64,000 nucleotides of DNA, from positions 6,386,001-6,450,000 of the forward strand of contig NC_135060.1 in assembly GCF_051014685.1 (NCBI RefSeq), written 5' to 3'. This document shows, in pieces, positions 38,945 through 51,180 of this stretch. Position 1 is the stretch's first letter, and each line of letters opens with the position of its first letter. The DNA is from Ptiloglossa arizonensis (taxonomy: Eukaryota; Arthropoda; Insecta; Hymenoptera; Colletidae). Position numbers and translations under genes: made by a program. The notes beneath the pieces are model-generated. The model was given only the letters and a program-made list of their open reading frames with translations. It was not told the DNA's origin and ran no database searches.

Positions 38945-39140
38945 CGCACACACCCTGAATATATAATATATATATTATATATATACGTGTGTTAATAAAG
39001 GGTGTTCGGCAACAGGTGTTCGAAACTTTAAGGGACGATTCTTCGTGCTAAAATAAGACGAAAATCGAGAGTAACGAAATTGCGTTTGGGGATTTGCGTT
39101 CGAATTATTAATTTGTAAAAATACGCGGAAAAGGCTTCAA
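38945..39140 (+). repeat. Degenerate dispersed repeat beside an AT palindrome
   Basis: An AT-only palindrome (38,959-38,983) is followed by GGGTGTTCGGCAACAGGTG and then by CTAAAATAAGACGAAAATCG. From memory this order resembles a repeat seen widely in hymenopteran genomes, but I cannot verify that here. The copy has no open frame. Confidence 0.35.
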
Positions 39141-40547
39141 AAGAGGACAAAAAAGAGGCCACTTGCTTTCTAACGTACGTAATAATTTGCAACATAGCGC
39201 GACACTGTTACAGTACATTCCTAAATTTTATAAAAGACCCACTGGGCTCTTTTATAAAGTCCTTTATAAAGAGAAAAAGAAAAGCAACAGCTTTCGCGTC
39301 GACATTTGAACCCAAAGTCGACCTCTGTATCGTGGCATTATTTTTTTCAAGTGTTTCTGAATAAGATTCGTTGAAATCTACCTCGAATGTTCAATTCTGC
39401 GTAATTCGTAACATTTTTCACCAACGATCCCCTTTCGAAGCTTCGAACGAATTGTTTAACCTTATTTAGCCTTTAATTATTCCGTCTCGGTGACTTCTTG
39501 CAACATTTTCAATGTTCACAAAGCGAGAGTAACGTTACAGTCGTAACTGTAATATTTTCCACTTGGTACGTATAAATAAAAACTACGATTGTAAATTATA
39601 CAAAATTGACGACCATGAGTCTGACTCGTAGTTTATGCTAAATAGGTTGAAGAATAAAATTGTTATGTGAGCTTAGAGTTCGATGAACAAACACCATAGG
39701 AAAATATCCGATAATCGTATTACGCGTTATAATAATTTTATTAAATTTTTGCTCGGAATATTTATTCAGAGAACGAACGGTTTGCAAATAATTTAAAGGC
39801 ACCATGTCGAACGAGTCAGCCTGTAGATTACCGTTTAATTAACTCGATCATCTCTGACCAAGAAATTTTGTTGCTCATTTTCCACAGATAATTAACTACC
39901 CCTTGGAAACTGTATTTAGTGAGTTGCGAAAAATTACGCGAGACTTTGATACTCGCTGGGATAGCACAACCTACTTTATTTCTTGGCGTAATAAGGTATT
40001 ACGTATAATTCTGGTTGCAATGTAAACAGTACCTGTTAATATTAAGTAGTCCGCGGCAAAGATAAGGCGAGTTCTCACTTTTCCCTCGGCGGACTAATGG
40101 ATTCCACTCCTTGATAAACTTAACCGAGGCAAACTGAAAATGTTACAAAAGTTTGAAGACAAACTGAAAATGTTAGAAAATGTTTACAAAGACACGAGAA
40201 ATAATTTATTTTCATGAAAAGAACAACTTATACTTCTAATTTTAACAAATAATTTATTATTATCGAGCCAAAAATAATGAATATAAAATCGAATTTTTAT
40301 GAAAATAATACTCTGGCTACGTTCTTTAACAATTTGACAAAATAAACTTACTCAGTTCAACGATATTACTATTTGGAACAATTTCGAGTAGATTATACTT
40401 TAAAAATAATTTGCCTAACTTCGGAAAGATTATACCAAATAGAAAAGTTTATGCCAACTTTCGATCTATATCTAAGTCGTGTCAACTGTTTCAGAATGTA
40501 GTCACTTAACTAATAATAAATGAATGCTCACATAACCTTCTTGATTT
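39141..40547. other. AT-rich spacer, nothing recognised
   Basis: No open frame of note, no RNA gene and no repeat recognised. Two short overlapping copies of GACAAACTGAAAATGTTA near 40,134-40,180 are the only local structure. Confidence 0.5.
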
Positions 40548-40682
40548 TAAATTGTGAATCGATAATCGATGTGCAGCCTTGATTTCGAGGTATTAAAGAT
40601 TTTTTTTAATCTATAAAGAATGGCTAGAATGCAGGGAAATTACATTATGGTGGTTCCGTTTAATTTTACATTTATTCGAAAT
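40548..40682 (+). repeat. Outermost left module copy
   Basis: TGTGAATCGATAATCGAT through GGCTAGAATGCAG to TTTACATTTATTCG is a direct, diverged copy of 41,932-42,062. It marks the left edge of the repeat cluster and lies just outside the main palindrome arm. Confidence 0.7.
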
Positions 40683-40949
40683 TAAAGTAAAAGTTTGTCA
40701 TTCGTATATTCCTCGATTTTTTTCCAAAATTAACATTCGTAAACTAATTAATGATTTACACTGTAAAAGTAGCGAATATTAATGTTACAAAATGCATATT
40801 ATTTATCCATTTTAAATGATTGATTTGCCTATAGAAATTAATTTTGATCGCAAATCGAGAAACATATCAATGCTAATATTTTGCTTTCATTTTCGATCAA
40901 AATCAATTTCTATAAGCAACTTAATCATTTGTAGTGCAGAAATAGGATA

Positions 40950-42650
40950 CACATTCTTCCGTTAATATTGGGAACATGCGTAAATGTTATTAACAAACGC
41001 GGAAATGTACAACAATTCACCGAAACCGTTCGCCTTCCCAGATTTCACAATTTCTTGATGTTTATTAATCATACTTCTTAACAATCGTCGTGGGACCATA
41101 GATTAAACAATTATTAACAATGTTCTAGTATAAATAATGACTTGAAAGTCATGAGTTTCTGGAAATATTTGTTAGATCGAACAAAGACAATCCAAGTAAC
41201 GGTGCGATAAAATAAATGAATATTTCTCTACATATCGAAAATATAGTTTGTATATATGCATATATATTCCGAACGCTCAGTGACACACATATGTCACACG
41301 GCAATGAAGTGAGTTGCCATCTACTGGAGAATAGCTAAACTACACTTAAGGTGTGAAAACACCTGGTGGAGAAACGCTCAAGTTTGTCGAAGAATTGTTC
41401 CAATTACCACAAATAGATAGCGCCACGAGCATAAATTTACCGACATTAAAGATAAGTAATTCCATTTGTATGATATTCCCTACCGTGCGATAAAATAAAT
41501 AAATATTTCTCTACATATCGGAATTATTGTTTGTATGGATGCAAATATATTCGGAACGCGCAATTCCAAACATTTGTAACGTGGTAATTATATAGGTTGT
41601 CGTCTCTTGGAGAACATATTTGTCGATTTTCGCGATTGTTACTAACATTTATGCATGTTCCCAATATTAATCGAACAATGTGCATCTTATTTATGCATTA
41701 TAAATGATGAAGTAACTTATAGAAATCGATTTAGATCGAGATTCAAAGTAAAACGTGTTGCGTATAGTTTTAAAGCATGGAAAGTAACAATTGTTTATTA
41801 GATACATTCATTTAACATTCGTTTAATACTTATAATTCGCACAATACGCGTAGAAGTTGTATTTTTTACTCAAACGTGCTGAATTTCGTTTAATCGCTTT
41901 TCTATATAGAAAAATCATCGTGATAAACACTTGTGAGTCGATAATCGATATGTGTAACCATGATTTCGAGGTATCAAAGATTTTTTTAAACGTATAAAGG
42001 AAGGCTAGAATGCAGAGAAATTTCATTACGCTGATTTTGTTTAACTTTACATTTATTCGCAAGATGATACATACGAAACTTTGTACAGAAATATTTATTT
42101 ATTTTATCGCACGGTAGGGTATACCATACAAATGGAATTACTTATCTTTAATGTCGGTAAATTTATGCTCGTGGCGCTATCTATTTGTGGAAATTGAAAC
42201 AATTCTTCGACAAACTTGAGCGTTTCTCCGCCAGGTGTTTTCACACCTTAAGTATAGTTTACCTATTCTCCAGTAGATGGCAACTCACTTCATCGCCGTG
42301 TGACATATGTGTGTCACTGAGCGTTCGGAACATAAATGCAGATATACAAACTATTTTTTCGATATGTAGAGAAATATTCATTTGTTTTATCGCACGGTTA
42401 CTTCGATTGTCTTTGTTCGATCTAACAAATATTTCCAGAAAGTGATGAGTTTCAAGCCATTATTTATACTAGAACATTGTTAATAATTGTTTAATCTACG
42501 GTCCCACGACGATTGTTAATAAATATGATAAATAAACATGAAGAAATTACGAAATCTGCAAAGGCGAACGGTTTCGGTGAATGTTTGTTCATTTCCGCGA
42601 TTGTTACTAACATTTACGCATGTTTCCGGTATTAATCGAACAATCTGCAT
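40950..42650. repeat. Secondary palindrome inside the left arm
   Basis: Within the left arm, 40,950-41,560 and 42,035-42,650 are inverted copies of each other, with axis near 41,798 (41,104 pairs with 42,493; 41,281 with 42,316). They share TGACACACATATGTCACACG, GGTGTGAAAACACCTGG and CTCAAGTTTGTCGAAGAATT. The segment between them contains another module piece. By symmetry the same structure occurs in the right arm. Confidence 0.85.
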
Positions 42651-42789
42651 CGTATTTATGCATTAATAATGATTGATTCGCCTATAGCTATTGATTTTGA
42701 TCGAACTTCAAAGTAAAGAGATGTTTCTTACACTTTTAAAACATGGAAAGTAATAATTGTCTATGAGATATATCAATTTAACATTTAAT

Positions 42790-44580
42790 TAATACTTGAA
42801 GAATCGAAATTTTTGGTATTTTCCTGATACCAAAGGTTGAAATTCAGGCATAAATTTTAGAAAATGTTTGATTTTGGGACTCTTGGTGTCAGTATACGAT
42901 ATTCGAGGAAGTGCCACGATTTCGCGGATTCTTAGAATTGACGTCAAATTCCAAGAATTTCCGCGAATCGGAATTTTGTTGGACTTTCGAACGAATTTCT
43001 GAATCATGGATTCCGATTTCCTTTGTATCAGGAGAACATGATAGTCGAGGACATATAGTTTTAAGTAGTTTTAGCAGTTTGATAGGATCGGGTTAAAGAA
43101 ATGGAAACAAATAATGGACAAAAATAAAGTTTCTGTTGTCAGTGAAATTGATTTTATTTCAATACATCGATTCATCGGAAATACAATCGCTTTTCTTCGA
43201 TCCATTAACATATTCGCACTTTCATACTCGTTACAAAAATATTGTTCTTTAAAGTACTCTACTTGTGGAAAGTACTGTACCGTAAAGTACTCTACTGTAT
43301 CGTAAAAATTACTATTCTAAACTCGCAGCCGATTAGCTCGGTACTACCCACGACGAATAATTATTGTTCGTCGCGAGTAATACCGATTACCAGGTCTCAC
43401 CACGTGGAGGTTGCTGCGAGCGGAGACCCGGAGAGAGATAGATGGAATCAAAGTTCCATCGATCTCCCTCGACACGCGATACAAACGAAGATACTAAACC
43501 AAAGAGATGGAAGGAATCAATGTTCCTTCGATCTCCTGGTTTAGTTCTGTCAAGCAATTACATTATGGAAAAATTAGGCAAAATTGGAAAAGACGCGTCA
43601 CGAACCGTGCAGTTGGTCCTACTAGGTCGGTCCCGTTTCCCCTCAGTGGGCCCGATTAAAGAGGAAATGCACGACGCCGTCCACTCATATAGAGTGCCCC
43701 GTTTCTCCCAACTCCGCGTCAGGAGCCACGCAAGCGTGGGCCTGACTCACGGAGGATGACGAAGAGAGGGTCGTATGGCACAGGGCTTCCACAGGGACCG
43801 ATGCGAACACCTGCCCCTGTGTTCGCAGCATGTTCTCTCTGGAAGCGGACGCACCAGAAGAGACGGCGATCGACCGTTCGGACCACCTACACGGCCGGTC
43901 ACTTGCTTATGCAACAAGCAGAGGTGGCCGGACTGAGATACGAGGAAGCGAGCAAAAAGAAGCTAAAGATTGGATAATTGCTTGACAGATAACAGATATT
44001 TGTACACGGTGGCCTTAAAATTAACTTATTCCAAGCTAAACTAAAGATCCCACGGCGGTTGCGACGATAGTGTCCTCTTCGTTCTTCGTTCTTCGTTCTT
44101 CGTTCTTCGTTCTTCGTTCTTCGTTCTTCGTTCTTCGTTCTTCGTTCTTCGTTCTTCGTTCTTCGTTCTCCGGTGTGCCTACCTAAGAGAAACCTAAACT
44201 CAAGGCATGATGGAAAAATGATAGAAAATAGAAATGAAGTTGGTTAGTGATTAAATACAGTCATGCAGTAACAAAGGAAATAAAGGCAACAATGACAAAA
44301 AAATAAACATGTCAAAACAAGTAGAAATTAAAATCAGAGTACAAATGAAATGAATTAGACAAAGAAACAATTAAAAAAAAAAGAAAGGATTGAGAGAGTG
44401 GTCGCCAGTACTGACCACCGCCTACCGGCGGCCAGTACCGGTTACCAGGGTGGGGGGTCCCCCTTCCATAAACCTAAAACGAAGAGATCCGTCCACCTCG
44501 GAGCCTCCAGGAACAATGAAATTTTAAACAACCGGGGGCTCCTTATATACCCTCCCCAAGGTGACTTACCGTTTCTTCCA
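42790..44580 (+). mobile_element. Unclassified core element, left copy
   Basis: The AT-rich module sequence is interrupted near 42,790 and resumes near 44,580 (TTGTCTTTGTTCGATCTAA), so this stretch of about 1.8 kb looks like an insertion. It is GC-richer, contains AAAGTACTCTACT repeats (43,251-43,300), a heptamer microsatellite, a hairpin-prone CCAGTACTGACCACCG/CGGCGGCCAGTACCGG stretch (44,404-44,441) and a TATA-like TCCTTATATACCC (44,539). Frames of 100-105 codons (43,242-43,544; 43,442-43,759) and 73 codons (43,756-43,977) overlap or abut but have no recognisable domain. I see no reverse transcriptase, transposase or integrase. It may be a decayed LTR or a non-autonomous element. Confidence 0.5.
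44077..44169 (+). repeat. Heptamer microsatellite (TTCGTTC), left arm
   Basis: About 13.3 uninterrupted copies of a 7-base unit. The mirrored array in the right arm has exactly the same length. The array lies inside the GC-richer core. Confidence 0.95.
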
Positions 44581-44599
44581 TTGTCTTTGTTCGATCTAA

Positions 44600-45690
44600 T
44601 CGAAATTTTCGAAGGCGAACGGTTTCGGTGAATGTTTGTTCATTTCCGCGATTCTTACTAACATTTATGCATATTCCCAATATTGATCGAACAATGTGCA
44701 TCTTATTTATGTATTGCAATTAATTAAGAATCTTATAGAAATTGATTTTGATCGATACTCGATGTAAAAACGTGTTTCGTAAAGTTTTTAAGCATGGAAT
44801 GTAACAATTGTTCATTAGATACATTAATTTAACATTTGTTTAATTCTTATAATTTACACAATACGCGTAGAAGTTGTGTTTTTTACATAAAAGCGCCGAA
44901 ATTCAATTAATCGCTTTTCTAGATAGAAAAATAATCGCGATGAAGACTTGTGAATCGATAATCGATATATGTAGCCTTGAGAATGTCAGTTGGATCTCGA
45001 AGAAAAATTCCTTCGCGAACAAAGAATATTTCAACGAAATGATATTTTAAGCCATTATTTATACTAGGACATTGTTCAAAATTGTTTAAAATATGTTGCG
45101 ATGACATTTGTTAATAATTATGATAAACAAACGTCAAGATATTGCGATATCTGCCAAGGCGAACGGTTTCGGTAAATTTTTGTTCTATTCCGCGATTGTT
45201 ACTAACATTTATGCATGTTCGTATATTAATCGAACAATGTGCATCTTATTTATGCATTATAAATGATGAAGTAACTTATAGAAATCGATTTTGATCGAGA
45301 CTCGATGTTAAAATGTGTTTCGTAAAGTTTTTAAGCATGGAAAGTAACAATTGTTTATTAGATACATTAATTTAACATTTGTTTAATTCTTATAATTTAC
45401 ACAATACGCGTAGAAGTTGTGTTTTTTACATAAAAGCGCCGAAATTCAATTAATCGCTTTTCTAGATAGAAAAATAATCGCGATGAAGACTTGTGAATCG
45501 ATAATCGATACATGTAGCCTTGAGAATGTCAGTTGAATCTCGAAGAAAAATTCCTTCGCGAACAAAGAATATTTCAACGAAATGATATTTTAAGCCATTA
45601 TTTATACTAGGACATTGTTCATAATGGTTTAAAATATGTTTCGATGACATTTGTTTATAAATATGATAAATAAAAATCGAGATATTGCGA
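44600..45690 (+). repeat. 543-base tandem duplication of the AT-rich module
   Basis: The module GGCGAACGGTTTCGGT through CGCGATTGTTACTAACATTT, an AATCGATAATCGATA segment, GCGAACAAAGAATATTTC and CCATTATTTATACTAGGACA occurs twice head to tail, offset by 543 bases (a frame at 44,919-45,107 reappears at 45,462-45,650). In the right arm only the copy at 46,751-46,939 is well preserved; the partner of the inner one (46.2-46.4 kb) is strongly diverged. Confidence 0.85.
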
Positions 45691-47277
45691 AATCTGGGAA
45701 GGCGAATTGCTTTAGCGAATGTCTATGTCTCTAGGCGATTGTTATAAACATATTTGCACGTTCCGAACTTTTATGTTACAGTGTGTGAATTAAATTTTAT
45801 CGGAAAATTTAACTAAGAGTTTGGTATACACATATTTCTCGATTTTTTATGAAAATTAACATTTGTAAACTAATTAATGGTTTGCACTGTAAAAGGAGGA
45901 AATATCAATGTTACAAAATGCATTTTCTTTTGCATTGTAAATGAATAATTTGCTTATAAAGATTAATTTAGTTTGCAAATCGAGAAATATATGAATATCA
46001 ATATTTTACTTTCATTTTCGATCACAATTAATTTCTGAAAACTAACTAATGATTTATAATGCCTAAATATGATGCACATTGTTCTATCAATATTAGGAAC
46101 ATGCATAAAGGTTAATAACAATCGCGGATATAAACAAACATTCACCGAAACCGTTCGCTTTCGAAGATTTCACAATATCTCGATGTTTATTTATCATATT
46201 AATTAACAACCGTCGTAGGACCATACTTTAGACAATAATTAACAATGTTCTAGTATAAATTATGACTTAAAATATCATTTCGTTGAAATATTCTTTGTTC
46301 GCGATGGAATTGTTGTTATTGAGATCAAACCGACATTATCAAGGCTGGAAATGTTTATCGATTCACAAACGTCCATCACGATGATTTTTCTCTTTAGAAA
46401 AGCGATTAATTGAATTTCGACAGTTTTCTTAAAGAATACAGCTTCCACGCGTAATCCGAAAATTATAAGAACGAAACAAATATTAAATTAATGTATCTAA
46501 TAAACAATTGTTACTTTCCATGCTTTAAAACTTTACGAAACACGTTTTAACATCGAGTCTCGATCAAAATCAATTTCCATAAGTTACTTCATCATTTATA
46601 ATGCATAAATAAGATGCACATTGTTCGATTAATATACGAACATGCATAAATGTTAGTAACAATCGCGGAATAGAACAAAAATTTACCGAAACCGTTCGCC
46701 TTCGCAGATTTCGCAATATCTTGACGTTTGTTTATCATAATTATTAACAAATGTCATCGCAACATATTTTAAACAATTTTGAACAATGTCCTAGTATAAA
46801 TAATGGCTTAAAATATCATTTCGTTGAAATATTCTTTGTTCGCGAAGGAATTTTTCTTCGAGATCCAACTGACATTCTCAAGGCTACATGTATCGATTAT
46901 CGATTCACAAGTCTTCATCGCGATTATTTTTCTATCTAGAAAAGCGATTAATTGAATTTCGGCGCTTTTATGTAAAAAACACAACTTCTACGCGTATTGT
47001 GTAAATTATAAGAATTAAACAAATGTTAAATTAATGTATCTAATGAACAATTGTTACATTCCATGCTTAAAAACTTTACGAAACACGTTTTTACATCGAG
47101 TATCGATCAAAATCAATTTCTATAAGATTCTTAATTAATTGCAATACATAAATAAGATGCACATTGTTCGATCAATATTGGGAATATGCATAAATGTTAG
47201 TAAGAATCGCGGAAATGAACAAACATTCACCGAAACCGTTCGCCTTCGAAAATTTCGATTAGATCGAACAAAGACAA

Positions 47278-49068
47278 TGGAAGAAACGGTAAGTCACCTT
47301 GGGGAGGGTATATAAGGAGCCCCCGGTTGTTTAAAATTTCATTGTTCCTGGAGGCTCCGAGGTGGACGGATCTCTTCGTTTTAGGTTTATGGAAGGGGGA
47401 CCCCCCACCCTGGTAACCGGTACTGGCCGCCGGTAGGCGGTGGTCAGTACTGGCGACCACTCTCTCAATCCTTTCTTTTTTTTTTAATTGTTTCTTTGTC
47501 TAATTCATTTCATTTGTACTCTGATTTTAATTTCTACTTGTTTTGACATGTTTATTTTTTTGTCATTGTTGCCTTTATTTCCTTTGTTACTGCATGACTG
47601 TATTTAATCACTAACCAACTTCATTTCTATTTTCTATCATTTTTCCATCATGCCTTGAGTTTAGGTTTCTCTTAGGTAGGCACACCGGAGAACGAAGAAC
47701 GAAGAACGAAGAACGAAGAACGAAGAACGAAGAACGAAGAACGAAGAACGAAGAACGAAGAACGAAGAACGAAGAACGAAGAGGACACTATCGTCGCAAC
47801 CGCCGTGGGATCTTTAGTTTAGCTTGGAATAAGTTAATTTTAAGGCCACCGTGTACAAATATCTGTTATCTGTCAAGCAATTATCCAATCTTTAGCTTCT
47901 TTTTGCTCGCTTCCTCGTATCTCAGTCCGGCCACCTCTGCTTGTTGCATAAGCAAGTGACCGGCCGTGTAGGTGGTCCGAACGGTCGATCGCCGTCTCTT
48001 CTGGTGCGTCCGCTTCCAGAGAGAACATGCTGCGAACACAGGGGCAGGTGTTCGCATCGGTCCCTGTGGAAGCCCTGTGCCATTAGACCCTCTCTTCGTC
48101 ATCCTCCGTGAGTCAGGCCCACGCTTGCGTGGCTCCTGACGCGGAGTTGGGAGAAACGGGGCACTCTATATGAGTGGACGGCGTCGTGCATTTCCTCTTT
48201 AATCGGGCCCACTGAGGGGAAACGGGACCGACCTAGTAGGACCAACTGCACGGTTCGTGACGCGTCTTTTCCAATTTTGCCTAATTTTTCCATAATGTAA
48301 TTGCTTGACAGAACTAAACCAGGAGATCGAAGGAACATTGATTCCTTCCATCTCTTTGGTTTAGTATCTTCGTTTGTATCGCGTGTCGAGGGAGATCGAT
48401 GGAACTTTGATTCCATCTATCTCTCTCCGGGTCTCCGCTCGCAGCAACCTCCACGTGGTGAGACCTGGTAATCGGTATTACTCGCGACGAACAATAATTA
48501 TTCGTCGTGGGTAGTACCGAGCTAATCGGCTGCGAGTTTAGAATAGTAATTTTTACGATACAGTAGAGTACTTTACGGTACAGTACTTTCCACAAGTAGA
48601 GTACTTTAAAGAACAATATTTTTGTAACGAGTATGAAAGTGCGAATATGTTAATGGATCGAAGAAAAGCGATTGTATTTCCGATGAATCGATGTATTGAA
48701 ATAAAATCAATTTCACTGACAACAGAAACTTTATTTTTGTCCATTATTTGTTTCCATTTCTTTAACCCGATCCTATCAAACTGCTAAAACTACTTAAAAC
48801 TATATGTCCTCGACTATCATGTTCTCCTGATACAAAGGAAATCGGAATCCATGATTCAGAAATTCGTTCGAAAGTCCAACAAAATTCCGATTCGCGGAAA
48901 TTCTTGGAATTTGACGTCAATTCTAAGAATCCGCGAAATCGTGGCACTTCCTCGAATATCGTATACTGACACCAAGAGTCCCAAAATCAAACATTTTCTA
49001 AAATTTATGCCTGAATTTCAACCTTTGGTATCAGGAAAATACCAAAAATTTCGATTCTTCAAGTATTA
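47278..49068 (-). mobile_element. Unclassified core element, right copy (inverted)
   Basis: Inverted copy of the core at 42,790-44,580 and nearly identical to it. The frames reappear on the minus strand (48,314-48,616; 48,099-48,416; 47,881-48,102). The only protein change seen in these is Tyr to Asn at residue 7 of the 73-codon frame, caused by adjacent substitutions in GGGTCGTATGG versus GGGTCTAATGG. Confidence 0.5.
47689..47781 (-). repeat. Heptamer microsatellite, right arm
   Basis: Mirror of the array at 44,077-44,169, the same 93 bases long (GAACGAA on the plus strand). Equal length of a fast-mutating array in the two arms implies very recent copying or homogenisation, or an assembly fold-back. 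Confidence 0.95.
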
Positions 49069-49207
49069 ATTAAATGTTAAATTGATATATCTCATAGACA
49101 ATTATTACTTTCCATGTTTTAAAAGTGTAAGAAACATCTCTTTACTTTGAAGTTCGATCAAAATCAATAGCTATAGGCGAATCAATCATTATTAATGCAT
49201 AAATACG

Positions 49208-50908
49208 ATGCAGATTGTTCGATTAATACCGGAAACATGCGTAAATGTTAGTAACAATCGCGGAAATGAACAAACATTCACCGAAACCGTTCGCCTTTGC
49301 AGATTTCGTAATTTCTTCATGTTTATTTATCATATTTATTAACAATCGTCGTGGGACCGTAGATTAAACAATTATTAACAATGTTCTAGTATAAATAATG
49401 GCTTGAAACTCATCACTTTCTGGAAATATTTGTTAGATCGAACAAAGACAATCGAAGTAACCGTGCGATAAAACAAATGAATATTTCTCTACATATCGAA
49501 AAAATAGTTTGTATATCTGCATTTATGTTCCGAACGCTCAGTGACACACATATGTCACACGGCGATGAAGTGAGTTGCCATCTACTGGAGAATAGGTAAA
49601 CTATACTTAAGGTGTGAAAACACCTGGCGGAGAAACGCTCAAGTTTGTCGAAGAATTGTTTCAATTTCCACAAATAGATAGCGCCACGAGCATAAATTTA
49701 CCGACATTAAAGATAAGTAATTCCATTTGTATGGTATACCCTACCGTGCGATAAAATAAATAAATATTTCTGTACAAAGTTTCGAATGTATCATCTTGCG
49801 AATAAATGTAAAGTTAAACAAAATCAGCGTAATGAAATTTCTCTGCATTCTAGCCTTCCTTTATACGTTTAAAAAAATCTTTGATACCTCGAAATCATGG
49901 CTACACATATCGATTATCGACTCACAAGTGTTTATCACGATGATTTTTCTATATAGAAAAGCGATTAAACGAAATTCAGCACGTTTGAGTAAAAAATACA
50001 ACTTCTACGCGTATTGTGCAAATTATAAGTATTAAACGAATGTTAAATGAATGTATCTAATAAACAATTGTTACTTTCCATGCTTTAAAACTTTACGCAA
50101 CACGTTTTACTTTGAATCTCGATCTAAATCGATTTCTATAAGTTACTTCATCATTTATAATGCATAAATAAGATGCACATTGTTCGATTAATATTGGGAA
50201 CATGCATAAATGTTAGTAACAATCGCGAGAATCGACAAATATGTTCTCCAAGGGACGACAACCTATATAATTACCACGTTACAAATGTTTGGAATTGCGC
50301 GTTCCGAATATATTTGCATCCATACAAACAATAATTCCGATATGTAGAGAAATATTTATTTATTTTATCGCACGGTAGGGAATATCATACAAATGGAATT
50401 ACTTATCTTTAATGTCGGTAAATTTATGCTCGTGGCGCTATCTATTTGTGGAAATTGGAACAATTCTTCGACAAACTTGAGCGTTTCTCCACCAGGTGTT
50501 TTCACACCTTAAGTGTAGTTTAGCTATTCTCCAGTAGATGGCAACTCACTTCACTGCCGTGTGACATATGTGTGTCACTGAGCGTTCGGTATATATATGC
50601 ATATATACAGACTATATTTTCGATATGTAAAGAAATATTCATTTATTTTATCGCACGGTTACTTGGATTGTCTTTGTTCGATCTAACAAATATTTCCAGA
50701 AACTCATGGCTTTCAAGTCATTATTTATGCTAGAACATTGTTAATAATTGTTTAATCTATGGTCCCACGACGATTGTTAAGAAGTATGATAAATAAACAT
50801 CAAGAAATTGCGATATCTGGGAAGGCGAACGGTTTCGGTGAATTGTTGTACATTTCCGCGTTTGTTAATAACATTTACGCATGTTCCCAATATTAATCGA
50901 AGAATGTG
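49208..50908. repeat. Secondary palindrome inside the right arm
   Basis: Mirror of the inner palindrome at 40,950-42,650, with axis near 50,060. The arms carry the same GGTGTGAAAACACCTGG and CTCAAGTTTGTCGAAGAATT segments. Divergence from the left-arm version increases toward the outer end. Confidence 0.8.
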
Positions 50909-51180
50909 TATCCTATTTCTGCATTACAAATGATTAAGTTGCTTATAGAAATTGATTTTGATCGAAAATGAAAGCAAAATATTAGCATTGATATGTTTCT
51001 CGATTTGCGATCAAAATTAATTTCTATAGGCAAATCAATCATTTAAAATGGATAAATAATATGCATTTTGTAACATTAATATTCGCTACTTTTACAGTGT
51101 AAATCATTAATTAGTTTACGAATGTTAATTTTGGAAAAAATCGAGAAATATATGAATGCCAAACTTTTACTTTAATTTTT

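Larger units (their letters stand above)
40677..51180. repeat. Large near-perfect palindrome, about 10.5 kb
   Basis: Left-arm and right-arm positions sum to about 91,858 throughout (for example 42,185 with 49,673, 43,442 with 48,416, 44,077 with 47,781, 45,121 with 46,737), so the axis is near 45,929 with essentially no spacer. Between about 41.8 and 45.2 kb the arms are nearly identical; a two-base difference near 43,771 is the one I noticed in the core. Outer parts differ at roughly one to a few positions per hundred, and the central 600 bases are strongly diverged. The open frames inside are mirrored, up to 105 codons, and match no protein I know. The class is unknown: a foldback-type element, a gene-converted palindrome or an inverted duplication. 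An assembly fold-back must be excluded. Confidence 0.9.

Noticed and set aside
43442..43759. 105-codon frame present in both palindrome arms as a conserved gene
   Set aside because: Identity between arms reflects recent DNA copying, not selection on protein; nothing in the translation is recognisable.
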